Shown here piece by piece: positions 23,231-31,129 of a stretch of 31,129 nucleotides of DNA. A program made the position numbers and the translations under genes. The notes beneath the pieces are model-generated. The model saw only the letters and a list, made by a program, of their open reading frames with translations, was not told where the DNA came from and made no database searches. How positions within the stretch are numbered: position 1 is the stretch's first letter; every line of letters starts with the position of its first letter. Origin of the DNA: Lichtheimia corymbifera B2541 (lineage: Eukaryota; Mucoromycota; Mucoromycetes; Mucorales; Lichtheimiaceae); assembly GCA_000697475.1 (NCBI GenBank), contig JNEU01001105.1, positions 1 through 31,129 on the forward strand, given 5' to 3'.

Positions 23231-23238
23231 TATATTTT
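23231..23238 (+). promoter_or_regulatory. Candidate TATA element of the transporter gene
   Basis: TATATTTT about 70 bp upstream of the ATG at 23303, within an AT-rich stretch followed by a CT-rich leader. Confidence 0.3.
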
Positions 23239-23302
23239 TTATCTTTAAAACTTCACTCTAGATTGATCCGTCCCTTTTTCTTTCTTTCAGCTTTCAATCA
23301 TA

Positions 23303-25526
23303 ATGGATAAAACTGAAGTTGTACACCATGATGACTTGAAGCATATCTACCAACACAGCGACAGTAATGACTCCAGCACCTCCTATTCAAGGACTACTAC
23401 TACACATCCTCCATCATTGAGGAAAGAAAGATCTTTAAGCAATGATACGGCGCCTACATTGCATCATCACCATCATCCAGATGTATCCATGTCTCGGCAA
23501 TCGTCCTCGACTACGATATCTGATGGTCGTGAAACGAGCCACACAATCATTGTGTCTTCTGAGCAGACTGACGATGACGAGAAACATTGGGCCCCTGCAG
23601 CAACAACGGCCACGGATCATGACAATGGGCGGATTCGGACACACCCGATGGCATGGATCGCACTCTTTTTCCTTGTTGTGCTTCGTTCTGCTGTTTCCAT
23701 TTTCCAAAATACATTTAGTCCTATCCCTACGGTGGTTGCAGATTACCTTGGTGTATCTCTCACTGAGGTCAACTGGCTATTTAACATCCAGGCGGTTGTA
23801 TACATTGCATTAAGCTTTATCACTGGTTGGCTCTTTGAACGACTCGGCACCAAACGCTCGGCAAGTAGTAGTTGTATAGATTTCCATTTTCACCATCTCG
23901 GCTTCGCATATGTTATTAACAACCACCATAGCTCATTCTTGCCGGGTTAATCACTGCAGCTGGTTGCTGGGTTCGTTGGGTTGCTGTGCTAATCCATCCA
24001 CCTTCATTCCCGGTGATGATGCTAGGTCAAGTTATTGCATCGGTTGGCAGCCCTTTAACACTTAACATTATGACCAAGGTACGTATGCCTCCTCGTCTGA
24101 TATCACACATATGGGATGTTACAGAAACAAAGCATAATACCCTGCATTCTGCTTGCTTGTATGTACATGTGCTCATTCTCATGATGATTTTGACAGTTTG
24201 CAGCGGTGTGGTTTCCGGAAAATCGACGAGCTACAGCGGGCATGTTTGTCGGTAAGAAACCTTTATTATGCGATGCGATATGCTTTTTACTCAATATATC
24301 TCCTTATAGCGTCAAACTATGGTGGCATGATTGCAATGTTTCTTATGCCAGCAGTTGCAACGGGGAAAGACAAAATTGAAATGACAGTAAGCCAAAAACA
24401 GTTGTTTCCTTCCCCCAAACCTATTGCCGTTGTGATTCGATTCCACCCCCTTCCCCTTGATTCTTTTTTATCTCCCCTCCCCCCAATCATCCCCTTTACT
24501 CGCATGCATGATTTGACAATACTTATTTGCGTGTATATAGATTATTATGGTTGCTGGCATTTGTACCGGTGCAACTATTCCTCAGTTTTTGCTACCTGCA
24601 AAACCTCCTGTGCCGGTTTCGTATGAGCCACAACAGAAGGCGGGTACCACTTCACCACCATCCAAGGCTTTGTTTCTCCAGAGCACTATAGCCCTTATGA
24701 AGAGTGTCCATTTTTGGATCTTGTGCGGTATCCATGGCATCAACGTCGGTTTAAGTATCGCATGGGGTGCTCTACTGAATCAGGCTATCACGCCATACGG
24801 CTACAGCGACTCTCAAGCAGGCAATATGGTTGCTGTTGCTATGGCAGCTGGAGCTGTTGGAGCATGTAATATCATTTTTGCTATTCCATGATAGTCGATG
24901 TTGGGCTCACAAGAGTTATAATATCTCATTTGTAGTGACGGCTGGACCAATGCTTGATAGCACCAAAAAGCATAAGCTCTTCCTCAAACTCATGGCACCC
25001 TTCATGTGCAGCACATACGTTGCTTTGATTTTTATCAGTTGAGTCGTTGGCAGGTGGACACTGGATAGCTCCCCAAGAATATCATTAACGACAAATCTCG
25101 TTACACAGTTAAACAAGATTCGTTTGCAGCGATCATGTACGTCAATGCGCTCAACAACTTTTTCTTGTCCTTTATGGTTCCAACAGTGGTCGAATTGGGT
25201 GTTGAAGGTAAGAATAGCTGTCAATTTGGTCGAAAAATGAAGCATCACGTGACTCATGCATGGTAGTGTCACATCCCATACCCGAGTCGATTTCAACATC
25301 GATTCTTTGGCAGATGGCGCAACTCGTTGGCTTCATTTTAGTGCTGGTTCTTGATGTGTTCCGCGACCCCAATGGTGATCCACCCAACAACATGTTCCGG
25401 GGTCTTGTGTTCCAAGCAGCTATGGCTGGCGTCAGTGTTGTGCTCAGTCTTATTTACAATGGTCCAATGTTGCGTACTGAAGCAATCAAAGAACGAGAAG
25501 AGCAAAGAGCTTTGGAAAGCAACTAG
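23303..25526 (+). CDS. Major facilitator superfamily transporter, SLC49/FLVCR-like
   Basis: Eight exons (23303-23860, 23932-24078, 24197-24251, 24310-24386, 24541-24865, 24936-25037, 25109-25207, 25267-25526) give 541 codons (540 aa). A long hydrophilic Ser/Thr/His-rich N-terminus (about aa 1-113, with HHHHH) is followed by a 12-helix MFS body. Helix 1 and the first loop contain FSPIPTVVADYLGVSLTEV then NWLFNIQAVVYIALSF, and the helix 2-3 loop has the motif-A-like FERLGTKRS. Later segments FAAVWFPENRRATAGM, VGALTAGPMLDSTKKHK and VSHPIPESISTS resemble FLVCR/SLC49 carriers, which in animals move haem, choline or ethanolamine. The substrate here is unknown. Intron 1 (23861-23931) has a GC donor, and intron 6 (25038) a weak GTTGAG donor forced by an in-frame TGA just beyond it. 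MFS membership is firm; the SLC49 placement is from memory of motifs. Confidence 0.8.
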
Positions 25527-25706
25527 TTCATCCTTTATTCATATTTCCTACATTTTACATATAAAAAAAAAGATTTACATTGTCAAATGAGGCGTCCAAT
25601 GCTGTGTCACCAGATGATCTCTCAGCTAAACAATAAATTATAGCGGGGATAACAGGGTTCCATAGTACTCCTTCAACTTCCATACACACAAAAAAAAAAG
25701 CTCGCC

Positions 25707-25980
25707 ATGGTCTTCCAACGCATTGTCAACTATTGGGTATCCACTTTTATCACTGAGAAGCTCCTTTCCAGTCCCGCATTCCATCGTGTGGCTGCCACCA
25801 CCCACAAGCATGTTTCCAATGTGACCAACAAAGGTATGAATCCTGCAAAACAAAACCAATCAGCTTCTCTCGATTTAACAACATTGGCTTTCTGCATTAC
25901 TAGGCTCTCAAGTTAGCAACGAGTTTGTCAAGGCATTCAAAGAAAACATGGAAAAGGAAGCCAAGAATATTCGCAAGTAG
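25707..25980 (+). CDS. Small conserved-looking protein, 67 aa, unknown function
   Basis: Two exons (25707-25833 and 25904-25980) joined by a 70-nt GT-AG intron (GTATGA...ACTAG) give 67 residues. The start MVFQRIVNYWVSTFI follows an A-rich leader, with GCC immediately before the ATG. The N-terminal half is amphipathic with the motif LLSSPAFHRV and THKHVSNV; the C-terminal half is a charged helix (FVKAFKENMEKEAKNIRK). There is no signal peptide or clear membrane span. The splice preserves frame and avoids the stops in the intron, which supports a real gene. I do not recognise a family; the layout resembles small fungal mitochondrial or membrane-associated proteins, but that is only an impression. 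Confidence 0.6.
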
Positions 25981-27247
25981 CAGTAGCAGCAAGAGCCAAA
26001 ACGATACATATCCCCCATACCAGTTTCATTTGTGATAATGCAGGACACATCAAACATGAACTACTATATAAAAACAACAGTAATTGGATCGTACACACTT
26101 GGTATATGGAAGGGATGGGTTTCGCAATGCTGTCTGGTGGTATGGGACGAGGCATTTTCAGCGTTATGGTTGTTGTCTTCATTTTTCATCATGTCGACGC
26201 CATGCAGTGATGAGCAATCTACCCCATTTTTGGATCATACTATCGTCGTCGATGTCACCTCGCACTCACTTACGGCTATAGAGTAGATGCCATATTGAAA
26301 AGGCAATGATTTTGAGACCAGTGTTTGATCCTTGCTGATAAACAATAGGAACATCAGCTTGTCAACCATGTATGATTTCATCTTCCCGATCCCACGGCAA
26401 AAATATTTTCCTGGAAGCGTGAGAAGTCTGTGTAAGGCGGTGGATCGAACTAAGTGTATTTCCCCTTTATGATTGGTACCTGCTGCTCTTCCTATTTGAC
26501 ATTATCATGTTTTTCAGCACTACAATCACGGATGGTCTAGATTGGCTATCAATCTTTTGCATGGTTTTACCTATCTTCATTACTACATAAAAGGTCACTA
26601 TAAAATTATCTGGAAGTCTAATAAGTACGCGCTCATGTATATTCGGCATCAGACAGCATGATTACCTTTTTGCAAGGATCATTAATAACACTTGGCCACG
26701 ACGACAATGAGAGCAGGATAACGATAAATTACTACGAATGAGCACAAAGATCAGTGCTTATTTACAAGGCTGCAAGGAATGATATACGCACAATGGGGAT
26801 TTACCTGTAAGCAATAAAAGAAGCTCGAAGAAAGAGATGTGTGGGAGGATTATGATGGGGGTTGCCAAGATTCTTTTGCCGATGAATGGGTGCATGAACT
26901 AATACAGTGATGGGCTCACCATATGTCAGGGTTGAGTTTGAAGAACATGTACCTCTTAAATTAGGGCAGGTGGTAATACGTATCAATGGAATCATTCATT
27001 TGTACACCGATATCATTCCCATTACTACAAGAGTAACTTTTCATTGTTGCCATCCGGCTTTAAAAATAGTAATAGTGTATGTCTGTTTGCTTGTAAGGTA
27101 AGCATCGATGCTGGATCATCATCCATTTGTGCAACAACCTGTCAACGATGTCTTTGTGTAACCACCACGTGCCATTTCACTCAGCTCTCCATCTTTCCGT
27201 TAATGCAGTCGACACCATTGACTAGGAGAAAGCAGCACCACCACACT
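25981..27247. other. Gene-free stretch
   Basis: I see no supportable coding region. The frames present are short and without motifs. No RNA gene was recognised. Confidence 0.45.
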
Positions 27248-27351
27248 ACAGCATATGTAAAACATAAAGGTGCCTGTATCTCTAAATTTTACAATGAAAC
27301 GTGGGGTCTTAAATCGAACAAAGTTGCTCGTCGAGGTGGAGCGCACCTTGT
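27248..27351. repeat. Solo fragment of the palindromic repeat arm
   Basis: About 104 bp that closely matches the left arm of the palindromes at 29363 and 30206, starting at the shared GCATATGTAAAACATAAAG, through ACAATGAAACGTGG and ATCGAACAAAGTTGC, to AGCGCACCTTGT. The terminal 40 bp and the second arm are missing. It is a diverged, single-arm copy about 1.3 kb away from the main array. Confidence 0.75.
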
Positions 27352-28587
27352 ACATATAATACAAGATAGGTACAATTGCTATGGGTTTATTATCTTCGAA
27401 CATACAAGCGTCTATTTAAACCTAGTATAATCCTGAGAATTACCACAGCTAGCATCCATCATCAGCATACGAAAAAGGAAGCGTTGACGAAAGAAAAGCG
27501 TCTCGATACAATGGTGTGGATGATCCAATCTCACTTTCCGCCCTTCAAATTTCTATCCTTCCTTTCATTCCAGAGACCAACCGGTGGATCACAGTGACTC
27601 AGTGGGTGTCTTTGTGTCATTGTATTCTTGGTTGCTGCGGTCGTAAGCATCTTTATTCATGATTGCTGTGTGTGCCTTGATTCTCATTCTTCAAGATATA
27701 AGCCCTCTCATCCATGATAATCCTCTGCAGCATCCACGTAACATGGTCGATCCTTGCTGCTGACGAGTACCAAGTCACCAACACGAATTTCAGAATCACC
27801 TATCACTTTCTTTGATTGCATCCACCCATCCTCCACCCATAACCATTGCAAGTCCCAAAATGTTGCTAGAAAGTACTCCAATGATCGTTTCCTTTTCATT
27901 CAGCTGTTGGTCAATCACTTGCTTGGTCATTTCTCTCGCAGTTCAACAAAGTGGAGAATGCTTGTAACGTGAAGTGAGGTTGATGGCTGATATGGCATTA
28001 CCCATAGGGATACCGTATGTATTATTTCATGTTGCTATGCGTAAATAAAACTGGGTCTATACAATGGCTATCTGTTGTCCATGTGGAAATGGCTGCAAGA
28101 CAGTTGCTGCAAGCAACTTGAGACACTGGAGTAGAGAGTTTGATGATAGCAACAGCTGCTACGTTCGGTTGAAACAGAGAAGCGTGCAAGAGCGTGTGTT
28201 GCAGTAGAGCGACAAGGCTGTGAACGCTGTTTGATACAATGGCGCAAAGACATTGCTAATAGCAACTGCTGGAATAAATGCTGTTACGTTTGATTGTGGT
28301 TGAGGAGTGTACAAGAGAAGGTGGAGTGTCAAGGAACGTAGGTGTTCTAGTGGTGTGTCCACGCCATGGAGTTGCCATTCAGTCAAAGACAACCGGATCA
28401 AGGCAGTCGCAGGATCGATATGATGGGGCGAAGCAACACAATCGTTCGCAGGTTAGTTGTACTTCAATGCATCAACGGTTGAGAATGGGAAGAAGAGGGA
28501 AATAAAGTGGGAGTGGAAGATGTGAAAAATTAAATCTGTCAGGCAGTCAGACATATCCATATGCACTGATATCAATGCATGATATTG
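27352..28587. other. Gene-free stretch
   Basis: Only short frames occur. The minus-strand frame 27708-27899 contains EIRVGDLVLVSSKD, faintly like a P4-ATPase or integrase fragment, but it lacks flanking similarity. Nothing else is supported. Confidence 0.4.
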
Positions 28588-29283
28588 GGATTGCCTGTCT
28601 CGACCCTGAAACTTTCACACAATATGCTCTAGGACATGCTGAACAACTTTGTATTAATAAAGAACCCATACTTCATTTGAAAATTTCGAAAGGGAGAGCA
28701 TAATGTGGGGTTTACTATGATGGCCGGAAATCTGAAAAGCGCCGGATTTATGAAAAAGTCAATTAGTATGTAGTTTCTTGGGATTCCCCATCTCGCACTT
28801 GAAACTTGGTCAGGAGGTACTCTCGCACATGTTGATCAACTTCATTCATTTAAAAACCGCATGGTTCATTATGAACATTTTGAATGCGGGCCAGCCCAAA
28901 TGTAAGAGAGATGAAGAGAAAAGTAGGGTCGGCGCTCTTGTTTCCCGAGATTGCCCACCTCGAACCTTAAACTTTCACACAACACCCTTTCGACCACGCC
29001 GAGCAATTTCGTTCCCATAAAGACCTTAGAGTTAATTATGAAAACCTTGAATGTAGGAGAGACGACTTCTGGATGGTAACATAAACAGTGTGTACGCGCC
29101 GTGCGCGCCGATATTGCCAATCTCGACCTTGAAACTTGGTCAGGCCGTGGGCTTCGACATGCTGATCAACATCGTTCTCATAAAGCCTCTACACATCATT
29201 ATGGAGGTTTGGAGAAACAGACCTTTATGTTTTTACATATGCTGTAACGACGATGCTATATGGAGAGTGGTGCTTGTTCATTG
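28588..29283. repeat. Four diverged head-to-tail repeat monomers (A-D)
   Basis: Units begin near 28588, 28780, 28948 and 29110 (spacing 192, 168 and 162 bp). Each starts ATTgCC..TCTCG and includes a downstream GA-CAACtT-GTT-like block. Units 1 and 3 share AAACTTTCACACAA (28609 and 28969); units 2 and 4 share CTTGAAACTTGGTCAGG (28798 and 29128), so the array has a dimeric A-B-A-B order with a 330-360 bp period. The last unit runs on into a terminal segment (29221-29283: CATATGCTG, ATGCTATATG, TTGTTCATTG) that equals the outer end of the palindromes, showing that monomers and palindrome arms are one family. Confidence 0.65.
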
Positions 29284-29362
29284 TGAAGTATTATGCAAAT
29301 GAACTGTGTTGCACAAAGAAGTCCATCTGCATCTTCGGCTCTATCGGGGTCTACCTACTTGA
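29284..29362. repeat. Spacer S1 of the palindrome array
   Basis: A 79-bp spacer beginning TGAAGTATTATGCAAATGA. It recurs almost unchanged, in direct orientation, at 30645-30723. Confidence 0.75.
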
Positions 29363-29801
29363 CAATGAACAAAGACCACTTGTCATATAGCATTATGGTA
29401 ACAGCATATGTAAAACATAAAGATGTCCATAACTCAAAACTTTACAATGAAATGTGGGGTCTTCAATCGAACAAAGTTGCGCGGCTGGGTGAAGCGCACC
29501 CTGTGTGCAAGTTTCACGATCAACCTCGCCGATCCTAGATTTCGCAATGTCACCACCCGCCAAAGTAGATCTTGGGTCGACCTCGGATTTTTTTTCGACG
29601 AGGCTGGTGGTGACATTGGGTGAATCTGAGAATGGCGACGACGATCGTGAAACTTCTACACAAGGTGCGCTTGGCCCCGCCGCGCAACTTTGTTCGATTG
29701 TAGACTCCACGTTTCATTGTAAAGTTCAGAGATACAGGCATCTTTATGTTTCTACTATGCTATAAGCGTCATGCTATATGACAAGTGGTCTTTGTTCATT
29801 G
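29363..29801. repeat. Palindromic element E1 (439 bp)
   Basis: It begins CAATGAACAAAGACCACTTG and ends with the reverse complement of that sequence. The two arms are complementary along most of about 200 bp each, for example ACAATGAA..TGGGGTCTTC against the right-hand copy, and CAATGTCACCACC against GGTGGTGACATTG. Around the centre lies an asymmetric 40-50 bp segment with a T-run (CCTCGGATTTTTTTTCGACGAGG region). It has no transposase frame; the frames it contains are reflections of the palindrome. It could be a foldback/MITE-type mobile element or a satellite unit. Confidence 0.8.
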
Positions 29802-29875
29802 CCAGGTCGCTTGACCCTAATAGAACGGAAGGTGCGCAGGGGCGAGCTTGCACAGCTCATTTGCATGATACTTCA
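29802..29875. repeat. Spacer S2, inverted copy of 30126-30205
   Basis: Begins CCAGGTCGCTTGACCCTAAT and is the reverse complement of the spacer at 30126-30205 apart from a gap of about five bases and a few end mismatches. Confidence 0.8.
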
Positions 29876-30125
29876 CAATGAACAAACACCACTTGTCATA
29901 TAGCATCACGTTTTCAGCATATGCAAAAACGAGAAAGCGCATTTATCTCTAAACTGTACAATGAAACATGGCCTCTTTCATAGAACAATATTGCTCGTCG
30001 TGGTGGAGCGCACCTTATGAATCAAGTTTTACGATCACGCTCGCCGATCTTAGATCCAGGCACATTTACGTCTTTTTCATATGCTAAAAGCGTGATGCTA
30101 TATGACAAGTGGTGTTTGTTCATTC
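29876..30125. repeat. Internally deleted palindromic element E2 (about 250 bp)
   Basis: Both outer ends match the other palindromes (CAATGAACAAACACC at the left, GTGTTTGTTCATTC at the right), but most of the right arm and the centre are absent. About 70 bp at each end still pair. It sits at the symmetry centre of the larger inverted structure. Confidence 0.7.
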
Positions 30126-30205
30126 CCTAAGTATCATGCAAATGAGCTGTGTTACACAAGCTCGCCCCTGCGCACCTTCCGTTCTATTAGGGTCAAGCGA
30201 CCTGG
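30126..30205. repeat. Spacer S2', inverted partner of S2
   Basis: An 80-bp spacer whose first third (GTATCATGCAAATGAGCTG) matches spacer S1 and whose remainder (through CGACCTGG) is the inverse of S2. Confidence 0.8.
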
Positions 30206-30644
30206 CAATGAACAAAGACCACTTGTCATATAGCATGACGCTTATAGCATAGTAAAACATAAAGATGCCTGTATCTCTGAACTTTACAATGAAACGTGGA
30301 GTCTACAATCGAACAAAGTTGCGCGGCGGGGCCAAGCGCACCTTGTGTAGAAGTTTCACGATCGTCGTCGCCATTCTCAGATTCACCCAATGTCACCACC
30401 AGCCTCGTCGAAAAAAAATTCGAGGTCGACCCAAGATCTACTTGGGCGGGTGGTGACATTGCGAAATCTAGGATCGGCGACGGCGATCGTGAAACTTGCA
30501 CACAAGGTGCGCTTCACCCAGCCGAGCAACTTTGTTCGATTGAAGACCCCACATTTCATTGTAAAGTTTAGAGATAAATGCGCTTTCTCGTTTTTGCATA
30601 TGCTGAAAACGTGATGCTATATGACAAGTGGTGTTTGTTCATTG
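30206..30644. repeat. Palindromic element E3 (439 bp), inverted relative to E1
   Basis: Same length and ends as E1. The asymmetric centre is reversed (AAAAAAAA run instead of TTTTTTTT), so the element lies in the opposite orientation. The outer 75 bp or so of its right arm (GCGCTTTCTCGTTTTTGC) match E2, not E1, which suggests exchange between copies. Confidence 0.8.
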
Positions 30645-30723
30645 TGAAGTATCATGCAAATGAGCTGTGTTGCACAAAGAAGTCCATCTGTATCTTCGGC
30701 TCTATCGGGGTCTACCTACTTGA
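30645..30723. repeat. Spacer S1', direct copy of 29284-29362
   Basis: Nearly identical to S1 and in the same orientation, offset by 1361 bp. Confidence 0.8.
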
Positions 30724-31129
30724 CAATGAACAAAGACCACTTGTCATATAGCATTATGGTAACAGCATATGTAAAACATAAAGATGTCCATAACTCAAAA
30801 CTTTACAATGAAACGTGGGGTCTTCAATCGAACAAAGTTGCGCGGCTGGGTGAAGCGCACCCTGTGTGCAAGTTTCACGATCAACCTCGCCGATCCTAGA
30901 TTTCGCAATGTCACCACCCGCCAAAGTAGATCTTGGGTCGACCTCGAATTTTTTTTCGACGAGGCTGGTGGTGACATTGGGTGAATCTGAGAATGGCGAC
31001 GACGATCGTGAAACTTCTACACAAGGTGCGCTTGGCCCCGCCGCGCAACTTTGTTCGATTGTAGACTCCACGTTTCATTGTAAAGTTCAGAGATACAGGC
31101 ATCTTTATGTTTCTACTATGCTATAAGCG
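30724..31129. repeat. Palindromic element E4, cut by the window end
   Basis: Almost identical to E1 in the same orientation (offset 1361 bp), with only scattered substitutions visible. The last bases of the right arm lie beyond the window. Confidence 0.8.

Noticed and set aside
27708..27899. Frame with EIRVGDLVLVSSKD resembling a P4-ATPase actuator or integrase tail
   Set aside because: The resemblance covers only a few residues, spacing does not fit either family, and no flanking exons match.
29393..31126. Multiple 60-105-codon frames on both strands in the repeat array, with similar peptides recurring
   Set aside because: They are reflections of one palindromic DNA sequence read from both strands and both arms. 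No transposase or other domain is visible, and boundaries do not coincide with the element.
1..31129. Search by eye for tRNA, 5S rRNA, snoRNA and CRISPR-like arrays
   Set aside because: No B-box (GGTTCRANYCC) with matching A-box and no regular short repeats with unique spacers were found; absence by eye is not proof.

Overview
The window looks like a fungal nuclear contig, most likely from a Mucoromycota (Mucorales-like) species. The protein-coding genes are eukaryotic, carry many short GT-AG introns (mostly 51-94 nt, with branch-point-like CTRAY motifs), have TATA boxes and AATAAA signals, and encode fungal or eukaryotic proteins: RPS13, a Zn2Cys6 regulator, Arp6, a Furry/Tao3/Mor2 protein and a three-RRM plus MLLE RNA-binding protein. 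The phylum is an inference from protein flavour and gene architecture, not a database result. All exon models below were built by hand from splice-site consensus, reading-phase bookkeeping and family alignment from memory. Every complete model closes in frame.

Layout: (1) 1-430 (+), 3' end of the ribosomal protein S13/uS15 gene. (2) 962-3704 (-), a six-exon, 783-aa RNA-binding protein with three RRMs and two C-terminal MLLE domains, the architecture of Rrm4, the endosomal mRNA transporter known from Ustilago. (3) A divergent intergenic promoter region with a spliced leader and uORF, then 5312-6590 (+), a Zn2Cys6 transcription factor. (4) 7473-8424 (-), pyrroline-5-carboxylate reductase. (5) 10556-11513 (-), an ECHDC1-like crotonase, followed on the same strand by an interrupted, unrecognised reading frame. 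(6) 12120-13749 (+), actin-related protein 6, ending 42 bp from the convergent stop of (7) 13792-21515 (-), a 12-exon, 2359-aa Furry/Tao3/Mor2 cell-polarity scaffold. (8) 23303-25526 (+), an eight-exon MFS transporter resembling SLC49/FLVCR. (9) 25707-25980 (+), a two-exon 67-aa protein of unknown function. (10) From about 26 kb to the end the window is gene-poor. From 28588 it is filled by one repeat family, first as diverged head-to-tail monomers and then as 439-bp near-perfect palindromes separated by about 80-bp spacers.

Functional themes: the genes are independent housekeeping and growth loci, not an operon or pathway cluster. Two of them (Rrm4-like and Furry-like) belong to systems that support polarised hyphal growth; this is probably coincidental but worth noting. 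Two introns use GC-AG splice sites. The most unusual structure is the palindrome array at the right edge, whose right boundary lies outside the window.
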